Assembly: GCF_020510705.1 (NCBI RefSeq) | Contig: NZ_CP075184.1 | Location: forward strand, 372,001 to 436,000 | Length of the DNA stretch: 64,000 bases | Origin: Acidovorax radicis | Lineage (GTDB): Bacteria; Pseudomonadota; Gammaproteobacteria; Burkholderiales; Burkholderiaceae_C | Direction: 5' to 3' | In this document: in pieces, positions 18,050-28,642 of the stretch | Numbering within the stretch: position 1 is the stretch's first letter | How the letters are laid out: each line of letters starts with the position of its first letter | Translations under genes and position numbers: made by a program | The notes under the pieces: model-generated | What the model was told of the DNA's origin: nothing | Seen by the model: only the letters and a program-made list of their open reading frames with translations | Database searches by the model: none

Positions 18050-18067
18050 AGAACGTGAACACGTTCT
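18050..18067. promoter_or_regulatory. Inverted repeat AGAACGTG-AA-CACGTTCT
   Basis: Perfect 8-bp arms with a 2-base centre, located after the ferredoxin stop and before the hydrolase gene. Its right half shares GTGAACACGTTCT with the tandem motif upstream of the HemJ-like gene. This could be a dimeric regulator site or part of a repeat; unproven. Confidence 0.4.
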
Positions 18068-18080
18068 TAGAGTGATTTAG

Positions 18081-18130
18081 GCCGCTGGTGCTTGATGTTC
18101 AAGCGCTGGTAGCTATTAATAGAGTAGCAA
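18081..18130 (-). repeat. Dispersed ~50-bp repeat, copy 5
   Basis: Plus strand: GCCGCTGGTGCTTGATGTTC then AAGCGCTGGTAGCTATTAAT then AGAGTAGCAA. It is the reverse orientation of the family. It ends four bases before the start codon of the next gene, so it forms that gene's leader. Confidence 0.78.
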
Positions 18131-18134
18131 ATCA

Positions 18135-18788
18135 GTGAATGCCCAGACCGAACGCCTGACCCTGTCGGGCGCCCAAGGCGCCATCGAGGCCGTGCGCGAC
18201 GGCGCCCAGCTGGCCGGCTCTGCCACAGCGCCCCGTGGCGTGGCGGTCATTGCACATCCCCATCCGCTGTTTGGCGGAACCATGGACAACAAGGTCGTGC
18301 AGACCCTGGCGCGTGCCTTTGTGCAATGCGGCTGGACCACCGTGCGCTTTAACTTCCGAGGGGTGGGCGGCACCGAAGGCAGTTACGACGAGGGGCGGGG
18401 CGAGCTGGAAGACCTGCTGGCCGTGGTCGAGCAGGTGGCACCCAAGAGCGAGGGCCTGCCCCTTGCTTTGGCGGGTTTTTCGTTTGGCGCGTTTGTGACC
18501 TGTCACGCGCTGGCCGCGCTCTGGCCCGAAGGCCGGGTGCAACAGGCGGTGCTGGTGGGTACGGCGGCCAGCCGTTTTAATGTGGCGCCCGTTCCGTTGG
18601 ATGCCCACACGCGCACGCTGGTGCTCCATGGCGAGATGGATGACACCGTGCCGCTGTCCGCCGTGATGGATTGGGCCCGACCCCAGATACTGCCTGTCAC
18701 AGTCATCCCCGCAGGGGGGCATTTCTTTCACGGACAATTGCCGCTCTTGAAAAGCCTGGTGGTTCGCCACCTGCAATCGGGCGCCTGA
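18135..18788 (+). CDS. Alpha/beta hydrolase (COG2945-like)
   Basis: 217 residues. The motif HPHPLFGGTMDNKVV (41-55) is characteristic of this small hydrolase group. The nucleophile elbow is GFSFG (114-118, Ser116), with D in HGEMDDTVP and His in GGHFFHG near the C-terminus completing a triad. Cytoplasmic, substrate unknown. The leader is a dispersed repeat and there is no strong ribosome binding site, so translation may be modest. A D,D-carboxypeptidase gene follows 96 bases later. Confidence 0.86.
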   Translation: MNAQTERLTLSGAQGAIEAVRDGAQLAGSATAPRGVAVIAHPHPLFGGTMDNKVVQTLARAFVQCGWTTVRFNFRGVGGTEGSYDEGRGELEDLLAVVEQVAPKSEGLPLALAGFSFGAFVTCHALAALWPEGRVQQAVLVGTAASRFNVAPVPLDAHTRTLVLHGEMDDTVPLSAVMDWARPQILPVTVIPAGGHFFHGQLPLLKSLVVRHLQSGA

Positions 18789-18884
18789 CAGCCCCGCCCG
18801 GGCCTGCTGTGGCGCAGGTCTTGGTGCCCCATTTTTCTTCTTCTTTCAACCTTTTCCAGAGCCTCTCCAGCCCCTTATTTCCCC

Positions 18885-20057
18885 ATGAAACGAATCCTGT
18901 CAGCGTTGCGATCTTTTGCCGTTTTTGCCGCCGTGGCACCTGCTGTTTTTGGCGTTGCCCACGCCCAGGCGCCCCAACCGCCAGAAATCGCCGCACGCAA
19001 CTACATCCTGCTGGACGTCACGGCCAATCAGGTTCTGGCGGCCAAGGACATCGATGCGCCGGTGGAGCAGGCGTCGCTGACCAAGCTGATGACGGGCTAC
19101 CTGGTGTTTGACGCGTTGCGCGCCAAAAAAATCACGCTGGAGCAAAAGCTGCCCGTCAGCGTGCGCGCCTGGAAGATGCCCGGCTCGCGCATGTTCATCG
19201 ATCCCAAGATGCAGGTGCCGGTCGAGGATTTGATCAAGGGCATGATCGTGCAGTCAGGCAACGATGCCACCATGGCCCTGGCCGAAGGGGTGGGCGGCAC
19301 GGCCGAGAACTTCGTCAAGCTCATGAATGACCAGGCCAAGGCGTTTGGGCTGACTGGAACCGGCTACAAAAACCCCGAGGGCCTCACCGAGCCCGGTCAC
19401 GTCACTACGGCGCGCGACCTGAGTGTGATTGCAGCGCGGCTGATGAAGGATTTCCCGGAGTACATGCACTACTACTCCACCAAGCACTACAGCTACCCGG
19501 GCACTCCCGCGTCCAACGGCACCAATCGCAACGCGCTGCTGTTCCGCGACCCCACGGTGGATGGCCTCAAGACCGGTCACACTGCGGCAGCGGGCTACTG
19601 TCTGGTGTCAACGGCCAAGCGTGACTTCCCCGGGGTGGGCCAACGGCGCCTGCTGTCTATCGTGCTGGGCGCCGCCAGTGAAAACGCGCGGGCCAATGAA
19701 AGCCAGAAGCTGCTGAACTGGGGTTACACGGCCTTTGAGGCGGTCAAGCTTTTTGATGCGGGCAAGGCGGCGGCCACGCCGGCCATCTGGAAGGGCACAG
19801 AGAGCACGCTCAAGATTGGCCGGGAAGAGGCCATTGTGGTCACCGTGCCTTCGGGTAGCGCTGGCAAGATCACCACCCAGATCGTGCGGCCAGACCCGCT
19901 CGTAGCGCCCTTTGCCAAGGGCCAGTCCGTCGGCACGCTCAAGGTATCGCTGGGAGATCAGACGCTGGCCGAGGTGCCGCTGGTCGCGCTGCAAGAAGTG
20001 GCGCAGGCGGGCGTTCTGGGCCGTGCGTGGGACGCCATCCGTCTCTGGATCAAATAA
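18885..20057 (+). CDS. dacC: D-alanyl-D-alanine carboxypeptidase (penicillin-binding protein 5/6 type)
   Basis: 390 residues with a signal peptide (MKRILSALRSFAVFAAVAPAVFG..., cut near AHAQA). All three penicillin-binding motifs are present: S64-L-T-K67, S124-G-N126 and K229-T-G231. It removes the terminal D-Ala from peptidoglycan stem peptides in the periplasm. The C-terminal PBP5 domain and a hydrophobic/amphipathic end (GRAWDAIRLWIK) would anchor it to the inner membrane. The paralogue letter (dacA or dacC) cannot be settled from sequence alone. Confidence 0.92.
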   Translation: MKRILSALRSFAVFAAVAPAVFGVAHAQAPQPPEIAARNYILLDVTANQVLAAKDIDAPVEQASLTKLMTGYLVFDALRAKKITLEQKLPVSVRAWKMPGSRMFIDPKMQVPVEDLIKGMIVQSGNDATMALAEGVGGTAENFVKLMNDQAKAFGLTGTGYKNPEGLTEPGHVTTARDLSVIAARLMKDFPEYMHYYSTKHYSYPGTPASNGTNRNALLFRDPTVDGLKTGHTAAAGYCLVSTAKRDFPGVGQRRLLSIVLGAASENARANESQKLLNWGYTAFEAVKLFDAGKAAATPAIWKGTESTLKIGREEAIVVTVPSGSAGKITTQIVRPDPLVAPFAKGQSVGTLKVSLGDQTLAEVPLVALQEVAQAGVLGRAWDAIRLWIK

Positions 20058-20233
20058 CTGCTTTGGTGAAAAGGCCGGCCGCACAGGGCGTGGCCCCTGG
20101 CCAGGGCTGACCCATTTCCCGCCGTCGGCGTGCTTTGTGCTCTTTGGGGAGCGGGCCGGTGCGGGTCGCATCCCTTCGCAACCCTTGCAGATGTGGGGAT
20201 AGCGGGTATCCGAAGCCGCTGCGCCATCACGCC

Positions 20234-20263
20234 AGCAGCTTGCCACCAAGAGGGCAAGCTGCT
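20234..20263 (+). terminator. Hairpin between the dacC-like gene and rpsL
   Basis: An 11-bp perfect stem AGCAGCTTGCC/GGCAAGCTGCT with an 8-base loop lies after the carboxypeptidase gene and before the str operon. No T-run follows immediately. Likely a terminator or insulating hairpin. Confidence 0.55.
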
Positions 20264-20343
20264 ACATTAGAAGGCTTTTCGGAATTTCCGAGGGGATTCA
20301 CGTTTTCGTTTTTACGAAAAATTCACGTTTAGGGACGTATTTC

Positions 20344-20721
20344 ATGCCAACCATCAATCAATTGGTCCGTCAGGGGCGCGAGGTCGAAAAGACCAACTCG
20401 AAAAGCCCTGCGATGGAAAACTCTCCACAGCGCCGTGGCGTGTGCACCCGTGTGTACACCACGACGCCTAAGAAGCCTAACTCCGCTCTGCGTAAGGTCG
20501 CCAAGGTGCGCCTGACCAACGGTTTTGAGGTCATCTCCTACATCGGCGGCGAAGGCCACAACCTGCAGGAACACAGCGTGGTGCTGGTTCGTGGCGGTCG
20601 TGTCAAGGACTTGCCTGGTGTGCGTTACCACATCGTGCGTGGTTCGCTCGATCTGCAAGGCGTGAAAGACCGCAAGCAGTCGCGTTCCAAGTACGGCGCG
20701 AAGAAGCCAAAGGCTAAGTAA
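20344..20721 (+). CDS. rpsL: 30S ribosomal protein S12
   Basis: 125 residues, full length, [14 protein letters not shown].... It forms part of the decoding centre. K43 ([13 protein letters not shown]) and K88 ([11 protein letters not shown]) are both wild type, so streptomycin sensitivity through S12 is expected. First gene of the str operon. The leader contains a direct repeat ATTCACGTTT (20297 and 20321) flanking a small TTTTCG/CGAAAA hairpin. Confidence 0.98.
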   Translation: MPTINQLVRQGREVEKTNSKSPAMENSPQRRGVCTRVYTTTPKKPNSALRKVAKVRLTNGFEVISYIGGEGHNLQEHSVVLVRGGRVKDLPGVRYHIVRGSLDLQGVKDRKQSRSKYGAKKPKAK

Positions 20722-20880
20722 GCCCTGGTTTGCCAGAAATCGGTGTTTGATTCGCCTGGCTGGCGGTATCAAACGAAGTGACCCCAAGCGCGAATGTTTC
20801 GTGTGGGTCGAGTAAGTGGGGTTCTGAATGAATCTCGCGGTGTCTGAAAAGATGCCAACTGAAGCAATATGAGGTGAAAA

Positions 20881-21354
20881 ATGCCACGTCGTCGCGAAGT
20901 CCCCAAACGTGAAATCCTGCCGGATCCTAAGTTCGGCAACGTAGAGCTGTCCAAATTCATGAACGTGATCATGGAAGGCGGCAAAAAAGCAGTGGCAGAG
21001 CGCATCATTTATGGCGCCCTGGAACTGATCGAAAAGAAGCACCCTGACAAGGATCCTCTGGAAGCTTTTGTTGTTGCCATCAACAACGTCAAGCCCATGG
21101 TGGAGGTCAAGTCGCGCCGTGTCGGCGGTGCGAACTACCAGGTGCCTGTGGAAGTGCGCCCTGTCCGTCGTCTGGCGCTGTCGATGCGCTGGATCAAGGA
21201 AGCCGCCCGCAAGCGTGGCGAAAAGTCGATGGCCCAACGCCTGGCCAACGAGCTGCTTGAAGCCACTGAAGGCCGTGGCGGTGCCATGAAGAAGCGTGAC
21301 GAAGTTCACCGCATGGCCGAAGCCAACAAGGCATTCAGCCACTTCCGCTTCTAA
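20881..21354 (+). CDS. rpsG: 30S ribosomal protein S7
   Basis: 157 residues, [20 protein letters not shown]..., with conserved [13 protein letters not shown] and [21 protein letters not shown]. Organises the 3' domain of 16S rRNA near the E site. The 159-base gap after rpsL is the place where S7 binds its own mRNA in E. coli; whether such a structure exists here is not clear. GAGGTG precedes the ATG. Confidence 0.98.
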   Translation: MPRRREVPKREILPDPKFGNVELSKFMNVIMEGGKKAVAERIIYGALELIEKKHPDKDPLEAFVVAINNVKPMVEVKSRRVGGANYQVPVEVRPVRRLALSMRWIKEAARKRGEKSMAQRLANELLEATEGRGGAMKKRDEVHRMAEANKAFSHFRF

Positions 21355-21382
21355 ACCGACGAGCCGTTTTTGTCGTCAAGTG

Positions 21383-21414
21383 CAAGGCTGCAAGCATTTT
21401 TGCCTGCAGCCTTG
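21383..21414 (+). terminator. Hairpin between rpsG and fusA
   Basis: A 10-bp stem CAAGGCTGCA/TGCAGCCTTG, with three more pairs inside and a TTTT loop. It lies 28 bases after rpsG. No T-tract follows, so it may attenuate or protect mRNA rather than terminate. Confidence 0.45.
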
Positions 21415-21505
21415 TGGCGATTGAGGCGGTCACAAAATTGACGGGCTGCAGCGTCACAATGGCGCCCCTGTCCCCCGAATAACACGACCCATCCAAGGAT
21501 TCACC

Positions 21506-23608
21506 ATGGCTCGCAAGACCCCCATCGAGCGCTACCGCAATATCGGTATCTCGGCCCATATTGACGCTGGCAAGACTACGACGACTGAACGTATCCTGTT
21601 CTACACCGGTGTGAACCACAAAATTGGTGAAGTGCATGATGGCGCGGCGACCATGGACTGGATGGAGCAAGAGCAAGAGCGCGGCATCACGATTACTTCG
21701 GCTGCTGTGACCTGCTTCTGGAAGGGTATGGACCTTTCCTACCCTGAGCACCGCTTCAACATCATCGATACCCCCGGCCACGTCGACTTCACGATTGAAG
21801 TGGAGCGCTCGATGCGCGTGCTGGACGGCGCCTGTATGGTGTACTGTGCCGTGGGTGGTGTGCAGCCCCAGTCGGAAACCGTCTGGCGCCAGGCCAACAA
21901 GTACAAGGTGCCACGTCTGGCCTTTGTGAACAAGATGGATCGTACCGGTGCCAACTTCTTCAAGGTCTATGACCAGATGAAGCTGCGCCTGAAGGCTAAC
22001 CCCGTGCCTGTGGTGATCCCGATTGGTGCCGAAGAAGGCTTCAAGGGCGTGGTTGACCTGCTCAAGATGAAAGCCATCCTCTGGGATGAAGCTTCGCAGG
22101 GCATGAAGTTCGACTATGCCGAGATCCCCGCAGATCTGCAGGCATTGGCCGAAGAGTGGCGCGAGAAGATGGTTGAGGCTGCGGCTGAAGCGTCGGAAGA
22201 TCTGATGACCAAGTACCTCGAAGAGGGCTCTCTCTCTGAAGACGAAATCAAGCTCGGCCTGCGTACCCGCACGATCGCGACTGAAATTCACCCGATGTTG
22301 TGTGGCACGGCTTTCAAGAACAAGGGTGTTCAGCGCATGCTGGATGCCGTGATCGACTACCTGCCTTCGCCCGTGGATATCCCGGACGTGACGGGTACGG
22401 ACGAAGACGAAAAGCCCGTTACCCGCAAGGCAGACGATGGCGAGAAGTTCTCTGCGCTGGCGTTCAAGCTGATGACCGATCCGTTCGTGGGTCAGTTGAC
22501 CTTCGTTCGCGTGTATTCGGGCGTCCTGACCAAGGGCGATACGGTCTACAACTCGATCAAGGGCAAGAAAGAGCGCATCGGCCGTATCGTGCAGATGATG
22601 GCGAACGACCGCGTTGAAGTGGACGAAATCCGTGCGGGCGACATTGCTGCTTGCGTGGGGTTGAAGGACGTGACGACAGGCGAAACCCTGTCCGATATCG
22701 GCGCGCCCATTATTCTGGAACGCATGGTGTTCCCTGAGCCTGTGATCACGCAGGCCGTTGAGCCCAAGACCAAGGCTGACCAGGAAAAAATGGGCATTGC
22801 CCTGCAACGTCTGGCCGCTGAAGATCCATCGTTCCGTGTGAAGACCGACGAAGAGTCCGGCCAAACGCTGATCGCTGGTATGGGCGAGTTGCATCTGGAA
22901 ATCATTGTGGACCGGATGAAGCGCGAATTCGGCGTGGAAGCCAACGTGGGCAAGCCCCAAGTGGCTTATCGCGAAACCATCCGCAAGACGGTGGAAGAAG
23001 CCGAAGGCAAGTTCGTGCGCCAGTCCGGCGGTAAGGGTCAGTACGGTCACGTGGTGCTCAAGATCGAGCCCAACGAAGCCGGCAAGGGCATCGAGTTCGT
23101 CGACGCGATCAAGGGTGGTGTGGTTCCTCGCGAATTCATCCCGGCCGTGGAAAAGGGTATCACCGAAGCCGTGACGCAAGGCGTGCTGGCTGGCTACCCC
23201 GTGGTGGACGTCAAGGTCACGCTGCACTTCGGTTCGTACCACGATGTGGACTCGAACGAACTGGCGTTCAAGATGGCTGCCATCTTCGGCTTCAAGGAAG
23301 GTTGCCGCAAGGCCGGCCCGGTCATTCTGGAACCCATGATGGCCGTGGAAGTGGAAACGCCTGAAGACTACGCCGGTAACGTGATGGGCGATCTGTCCTC
23401 ACGTCGCGGCATGGTGCAAGGCATGGAAGACATTCCTGGCGGCGGCAAGGCGATCCGCGCTGAAGTGCCTCTGTCGGAAATGTTCGGCTACTCGACCACG
23501 CTGCGTTCCGCAACGCAAGGCCGTGCCACGTATTCGATGGAATTCAAGCACTACAGCGAAGCGCCCCGCAACGTGTCCGAAGCCATCATGGCTGCCCGCG
23601 CCAAATAA
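21506..23608 (+). CDS. fusA: Translation elongation factor G
   Basis: 700 residues, full length. GTPase motifs: [13 protein letters not shown] (P-loop), DTPGHVDF (G3) and NKMDR (G4). Domains II-V follow with GMGELHLEI and the C-terminal [15 protein letters not shown] block. Drives translocation and, with ribosome recycling factor, ribosome recycling. The start has AAGGA upstream. A good intrinsic terminator follows the stop, so tufA may be transcribed partly on its own. Confidence 0.98.
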   Translation: MARKTPIERYRNIGISAHIDAGKTTTTERILFYTGVNHKIGEVHDGAATMDWMEQEQERGITITSAAVTCFWKGMDLSYPEHRFNIIDTPGHVDFTIEVERSMRVLDGACMVYCAVGGVQPQSETVWRQANKYKVPRLAFVNKMDRTGANFFKVYDQMKLRLKANPVPVVIPIGAEEGFKGVVDLLKMKAILWDEASQGMKFDYAEIPADLQALAEEWREKMVEAAAEASEDLMTKYLEEGSLSEDEIKLGLRTRTIATEIHPMLCGTAFKNKGVQRMLDAVIDYLPSPVDIPDVTGTDEDEKPVTRKADDGEKFSALAFKLMTDPFVGQLTFVRVYSGVLTKGDTVYNSIKGKKERIGRIVQMMANDRVEVDEIRAGDIAACVGLKDVTTGETLSDIGAPIILERMVFPEPVITQAVEPKTKADQEKMGIALQRLAAEDPSFRVKTDEESGQTLIAGMGELHLEIIVDRMKREFGVEANVGKPQVAYRETIRKTVEEAEGKFVRQSGGKGQYGHVVLKIEPNEAGKGIEFVDAIKGGVVPREFIPAVEKGITEAVTQGVLAGYPVVDVKVTLHFGSYHDVDSNELAFKMAAIFGFKEGCRKAGPVILEPMMAVEVETPEDYAGNVMGDLSSRRGMVQGMEDIPGGGKAIRAEVPLSEMFGYSTTLRSATQGRATYSMEFKHYSEAPRNVSEAIMAARAK

Positions 23609-23618
23609 AGGTGCCGGG

Positions 23619-23651
23619 GAAAAGTCTGCTCCGGCAGGCTTTTCGATTTTT
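23619..23651 (+). terminator. Intrinsic terminator after fusA
   Basis: A 10-bp stem GAAAAGTCTG/CAGGCTTTTC (one U-G pair) with loop CTCCGG, followed by GATTTTTTG. It begins 11 bases after the fusA stop and has the T-tract expected of a Rho-independent terminator. Confidence 0.72.
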
Positions 23652-23662
23652 TGACTGAAGTT

Positions 23663-23713
23663 GGCTGTCAGCGCTTGTCAATCAAGCGCTGACAGCTATG
23701 TAAATAGTAGCAA
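23663..23713 (-). repeat. Dispersed ~50-bp repeat, copy 6, between fusA and tufA
   Basis: Plus strand GGCTGTCAGCGCTTGTCAAT, CAAGCGCTGACAGCTATG, TAAATAGTAGCAAT. The inner arms TGTCAGCGCTTG and CAAGCGCTGACA pair perfectly (12 bp) around a 4-base loop. Reverse orientation of the family. Confidence 0.8.
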
Positions 23714-23825
23714 TATTCTTGCAATCTGCGACCCGGTGCCGTCCTGTTGCCCTGTGCGGGACGAATCAGCAACCGGGTGCAGACGTTAAACCCTGACACA
23801 GGCATTGCTCTTTGGAGATTTGAAA

Positions 23826-25016
<1,191 letters not shown>

Positions 25017-25042
25017 TTCATAAGCAGAACAAGGAACTTGCC

Positions 25043-25354
25043 ATGTCCAAGCAAAAAATCCGTATCCGTCTGAAAGCTTTCGATTACAAGCTGATTGACC
25101 AGTCCGCCGCTGAAATCGTTGATACCGCCAAGCGTACCGGCGCCATTGTCAAAGGCCCCGTGCCTTTGCCAACGCGCATGAAGCGTTTCGACATCCTGCG
25201 CTCGCCACACGTCAACAAGACGTCGCGCGACCAGCTGGAAATCCGCACGCACCAGCGTCTGATGGACATCGTGGACCCAACGGACAAAACCGTTGACGCT
25301 CTGATGAAGCTCGACCTGCCCGCAGGCGTGGACGTCGAAATCAAGCTGCAGTAA
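25043..25354 (+). CDS. rpsJ: 30S ribosomal protein S10
   Basis: 103 residues, full length, [19 protein letters not shown]..., with [29 protein letters not shown] split across the end. Also known as NusE, an antitermination partner of NusB. Here it sits at the tail of the str cluster and is separated from rplC by a hairpin and a strong promoter, so it may belong to the tufA transcript. Confidence 0.98.
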   Translation: MSKQKIRIRLKAFDYKLIDQSAAEIVDTAKRTGAIVKGPVPLPTRMKRFDILRSPHVNKTSRDQLEIRTHQRLMDIVDPTDKTVDALMKLDLPAGVDVEIKLQ

Positions 25355-25363
25355 TAGTCGTTG

Positions 25364-25385
25364 CAAGGCGGGTTCTCCTGCCTTG
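25364..25385 (+). terminator. Hairpin after rpsJ
   Basis: A 9-bp stem CAAGGCGGG/CCTGCCTTG (one G-U) with a TTCT loop, 10 bases after the rpsJ stop. No T-tract; could reduce read-through into the rplC operon. Confidence 0.45.
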
Positions 25386-25398
25386 TGGTGTCTGAAAT

Positions 25399-25436
25399 AA
25401 CGCGAACTTGCTTGAAAAAGCAGTTCGCGTTATACT
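25399..25436 (+). promoter_or_regulatory. Promoter of the rplC-rpsQ operon overlapping an inverted repeat
   Basis: -35 TTGCTT (25408-25413), 17-base spacer, -10 TATACT (25431-25436). A near-perfect inverted repeat AACGCGAACTTGCTT (25399-25413) / AAGCAGTTCGCGTT (25418-25431) covers the -35 and spacer, with one bulged base. The -10 is followed after a few bases by GGGCTTCGCTCG. A roughly 120-base leader then precedes rplC. Confidence 0.7.
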
Positions 25437-25566
25437 TTAGGGCTTCGCTCGATTTGCGCCTGCTTGCAGGTGCGACGCGCGGGGTTTTATTAACCTTCTT
25501 TCATGCACGAGAGCGCAAACGCCGCAGCCAATTGAAGTTGTGGCGGTGGAAGTTTTGGAGAAACAA

Positions 25567-26241
25567 ATGAGTCTGAGCAACTCCCTCGGGTTGCTGGGTC
25601 GCAAAGTGGGCATGATGCGTCTGTTCACCGATGATGGGGACGCAGTGCCTGTCACGGTGGTGGATGTGTCCAATAACCGCGTTACCCAGATCAAAACCCA
25701 AGAGAATGATGGCTACGTGGCCCTGCAGGTCACGTTCGGTTCGCGCAAAGCATCGCGCGTGACCAAGCCAGAAGCCGGCCACCTTGCCAAGGCAGGTGTG
25801 GAAGCCGGTGAGATAATCCAGGAATTCCGCGTGACCGCAGATACCGCCGCCCAGTACCAAGCTGGTGGTTCGGTGGCTGTGACGTCCGTGTTTTCCGTGG
25901 GGCAAAAGGTCGACGTGCAAGGCACTTCGATTGGTAAAGGCTACGCCGGTACCATCAAGCGCCACAATATGAAGTCGCAGCGCGCGTCGCACGGTAACAG
26001 CCGTTCGCACAACGTTCCTGGCTCCATCGGTATGGCACAAGACCCCGGTCGCGTGTTCCCCGGCAAGCGCATGACGGGCCACCTCGGCGATGTCACCAAG
26101 ACCACGCAAAACCTCGATGTGATCCGCATCGACGAAGCGCGTCAACTGCTCTTGATCAAGGGCGCTATTCCGGGCTCCAAGGGTGGGTTCGTGACGGTTC
26201 GTCCAGCGGTCAAGGCCAAATCTTCCAAAGGAGCGAACTAA
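25567..26241 (+). CDS. rplC: 50S ribosomal protein L3
   Basis: 224 residues from ATG 25567 ([16 protein letters not shown]), with GGAG about eight bases upstream. [26 protein letters not shown] is split by the typical loop, and the Gln methylation region [22 protein letters not shown] is conserved. Early 50S assembly protein near the peptidyl transferase centre. First gene of the S10-type operon here. Confidence 0.97.
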   Translation: MSLSNSLGLLGRKVGMMRLFTDDGDAVPVTVVDVSNNRVTQIKTQENDGYVALQVTFGSRKASRVTKPEAGHLAKAGVEAGEIIQEFRVTADTAAQYQAGGSVAVTSVFSVGQKVDVQGTSIGKGYAGTIKRHNMKSQRASHGNSRSHNVPGSIGMAQDPGRVFPGKRMTGHLGDVTKTTQNLDVIRIDEARQLLLIKGAIPGSKGGFVTVRPAVKAKSSKGAN

Positions 26242-26861
26242 TGCAGCTCGAACTCCTGAATGACCAAGGCCAAGGCGCATCCAAGCTGGATGTCCCTGAA
26301 ACCGTGTTCGGTCGTGAATACAACGAAGATCTGGTTCACCAGATCGTCGTGGCCTATCAGGCCAACGCACGCCAAGGCACTCGCGCCCAGAAGGATCGCG
26401 AGCAAGTTCGTCACTCGACCAAGAAGCCTTTCAAGCAAAAGGGTACGGGTAACGCACGTGCAGGTATGACTTCCTCGCCTCTGTGGCGTGGGGGTGGTCG
26501 GATTTTCCCGAACATGCCTGACGAAAACTTCACACAGAAGATCAACAAGAAGATGTACCGCGCTGGCATGTCTGCGATTTTGTCGCAGCTGGCCCGTGAA
26601 GGCCGTCTGGCTGTGGTCGACTCGCTGAAGCTGGACTCGCCCAAGACCAAGGTCCTGGCTGACAAGTTCAAGGCGATGAACCTGCAATCGGTGATGGTGA
26701 TCGCCGATGAAGTGGACGAAAACCTGTACCTGGCTTCGCGCAATCTGGTGAACGTGCTCGTCGTTGAGCCCCGTTACGCCGATCCCGTGTCGCTGGTGCG
26801 TTTCAAGAAAGTGCTCGTCACCAAGGGTGCAATCGACAAACTCAAGGAGATGTTCGCATGA
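26241..26861 (+). CDS. rplD: 50S ribosomal protein L4
   Basis: 206 residues; its ATG overlaps the rplC stop by one base (TAATG). Conserved loop [30 protein letters not shown] that lines the exit tunnel, given here in part as [10 protein letters not shown]. In E. coli L4 represses the S10 operon by binding its leader; that leader type is not recognised here. Confidence 0.97.
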   Translation: MQLELLNDQGQGASKLDVPETVFGREYNEDLVHQIVVAYQANARQGTRAQKDREQVRHSTKKPFKQKGTGNARAGMTSSPLWRGGGRIFPNMPDENFTQKINKKMYRAGMSAILSQLAREGRLAVVDSLKLDSPKTKVLADKFKAMNLQSVMVIADEVDENLYLASRNLVNVLVVEPRYADPVSLVRFKKVLVTKGAIDKLKEMFA

Positions 26862-27172
26862 GCACACTCAAGTTTGACGAAGGTCGTCTGATGCAAGTGC
26901 TGGTCGCTCCCATCGTGTCCGAAAAGGCCACCATGGTTGCTGAAAAGTCCAATGCAGTGACGTTCAAGGTGCTGCAGAACGCTACCAAGCCAGAAATCAA
27001 GGCCGCTGTGGAATTGATGTTCAAGGTTGAGGTCAAGGGCGTTTCTGTGGTGAACACCAAAGGCAAGACCAAGCGTTTCGGCAAGACTATCGGCCGCCGC
27101 GACAACGTTCGCAAGGCATATGTCACGCTGCAGCCAGGTCAAGAGCTGAACCTGTCTGGGGAGGCCGCGTAA
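26858..27172 (+). CDS. rplW: 50S ribosomal protein L23
   Basis: 104 residues, ATGA overlap with rplD. Conserved [20 protein letters not shown] and [17 protein letters not shown]. Located at the tunnel exit, where it docks trigger factor and SRP. Confidence 0.97.
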   Translation: MSTLKFDEGRLMQVLVAPIVSEKATMVAEKSNAVTFKVLQNATKPEIKAAVELMFKVEVKGVSVVNTKGKTKRFGKTIGRRDNVRKAYVTLQPGQELNLSGEAA

Positions 27173-27174
27173 TC

Positions 27175-27999
27175 ATGGCTGTCATCAAGATGAAACCTAC
27201 TTCGCCCGGCCAACGTGCTGTGGTGAAGGTTACCCGTGACCACCTGTACAAGGGTGAAGCTTACGCCCCCCTGCTGGAGCCTCAGTTCCAGAAGGCCGGT
27301 CGTAACAACAACGGTCACATTACTACCCGTCACAAGGGCGGTGGTCACAAGCACCACTACCGTGTGGTGGACTTCAAGCGCAACAAGGACGGCATTGCCG
27401 CCAAGGTTGAGCGTATTGAGTACGATCCAAACCGTACGGCCCACATCGCTCTGGTGTGTTATGCCGACGGCGAACGTCGCTACATCATTGCTCCCCGCAA
27501 CCTGGAAGTGGGCGCAACCCTGCTGTCTGGTTCGGAAGCTCCGATCCGCGCTGGCAACACGCTGCCTATCCGCAACATCCCCGTCGGTTCGACAATCCAC
27601 TGCATCGAGCTCAAGCCCGGTGCCGGTGCCCAGATCGCCCGTTCGGCTGGTGCTTCGGCTACGCTGCTGGCCCGTGAAGGCATCTACGCCCAGGTGCGTA
27701 TGCGTTCGGGTGAAGTGCGCAAGATTCATATCGAGTGCCGCGCCACGATCGGTGAAGTCGCCAACGAAGAACACAGCCTGCGCCAACTCGGCAAGGCCGG
27801 TGTGAAGCGCTGGATGGGTATTCGTCCTACGGTTCGCGGCGTGGCCATGAACCCTGTGGATCACCCTCACGGTGGTGGCGAAGGCCGCACCGGCGAAGGC
27901 CGCCATGCAGTCGATCCTTGGGGCAATCTGACCAAGGGTTATCGCACCCGTAACAACAAGCGCACACAGATCATGATCGTGTCGCGTCGCAAGAAGTAA
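27175..27999 (+). CDS. rplB: 50S ribosomal protein L2
   Basis: 274 residues, starting two bases after rplW. Conserved C-terminal [21 protein letters not shown] with the histidine near the peptidyl transferase centre, and [14 protein letters not shown] at the end. Needed for subunit association and peptide bond formation. Confidence 0.98.
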   Translation: MAVIKMKPTSPGQRAVVKVTRDHLYKGEAYAPLLEPQFQKAGRNNNGHITTRHKGGGHKHHYRVVDFKRNKDGIAAKVERIEYDPNRTAHIALVCYADGERRYIIAPRNLEVGATLLSGSEAPIRAGNTLPIRNIPVGSTIHCIELKPGAGAQIARSAGASATLLAREGIYAQVRMRSGEVRKIHIECRATIGEVANEEHSLRQLGKAGVKRWMGIRPTVRGVAMNPVDHPHGGGEGRTGEGRHAVDPWGNLTKGYRTRNNKRTQIMIVSRRKK

Positions 28000-28009
28000 G
28001 GGGTAACAG

Positions 28010-28285
28010 ATGACTCGCTCTCTTAAAAAGGGTCCATTTGTTGACCATCACTTGCTGGCCAAGGTTGAAAAAGCCGTCGCCACCAAGGACAAGAAACCTG
28101 TCAAGACATGGTCGCGTCGCTCCATGGTTCTGCCCGATTTCATCGGTCTGACCATTGCCGTGCATAACGGCAAGCAGCATGTACCTGTTTATGTCACAGA
28201 CCAGATGGTGGGCCACAAGCTGGGCGAATTCGCCCTGACGCGCACCTTCAAGGGTCACCCCGCTGACAAAAAAGCGAAGAAGTAA
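28010..28285 (+). CDS. rpsS: 30S ribosomal protein S19
   Basis: 91 residues, [21 protein letters not shown]..., with [20 protein letters not shown]. Head protein of the 30S subunit, paired with S13. GGGGTAACAG upstream provides the ribosome binding site. Confidence 0.97.
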   Translation: MTRSLKKGPFVDHHLLAKVEKAVATKDKKPVKTWSRRSMVLPDFIGLTIAVHNGKQHVPVYVTDQMVGHKLGEFALTRTFKGHPADKKAKK

Positions 28286-28294
28286 GGAACGACC

Positions 28295-28627
28295 ATGTCT
28301 GAAACACGTGCAGTCCTCCGGGGCGTCCGTCTGTCGGTCGACAAGGGCCGTCTGGTCGCTGACCTGATCCGCGGCAAGAAGGTAGACCAGGCTCTGAACA
28401 TCCTGAACTTCACGCAGAAAAAAGCTGCGGGAATCGTCAAGAAGGTTCTGGAGTCGGCCATCGCTAATGCCGAACACAACGATGGTGCTGACATCGACGA
28501 ACTGAAGGTCAAGACCATCTACGTCGAACAAGGCACCACGCTCAAGCGCTTCACCGCGCGCGCCAAAGGCCGCGGCAATCGCATCAGCAAGCCCACGTGC
28601 CATGTGTACGTGACGGTTGGCAACTAA
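28295..28627 (+). CDS. rplV: 50S ribosomal protein L22
   Basis: 110 residues, [25 protein letters not shown]. The beta-hairpin [25 protein letters not shown] lies in the exit tunnel; part of it ([10 protein letters not shown]) is diagnostic and is the region where macrolide resistance changes arise. Sequence appears wild type. Confidence 0.97.
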   Translation: MSETRAVLRGVRLSVDKGRLVADLIRGKKVDQALNILNFTQKKAAGIVKKVLESAIANAEHNDGADIDELKVKTIYVEQGTTLKRFTARAKGRGNRISKPTCHVYVTVGN

Positions 28628-28642
28628 AGGCTCGGGAAGACT

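Noticed and set aside
21335..23242. 635-codon open frame antisense to fusA
   Set aside because: Low-complexity, His/Leu/Val-rich translation mirroring fusA codon bias. fusA is unmistakable on the other strand.
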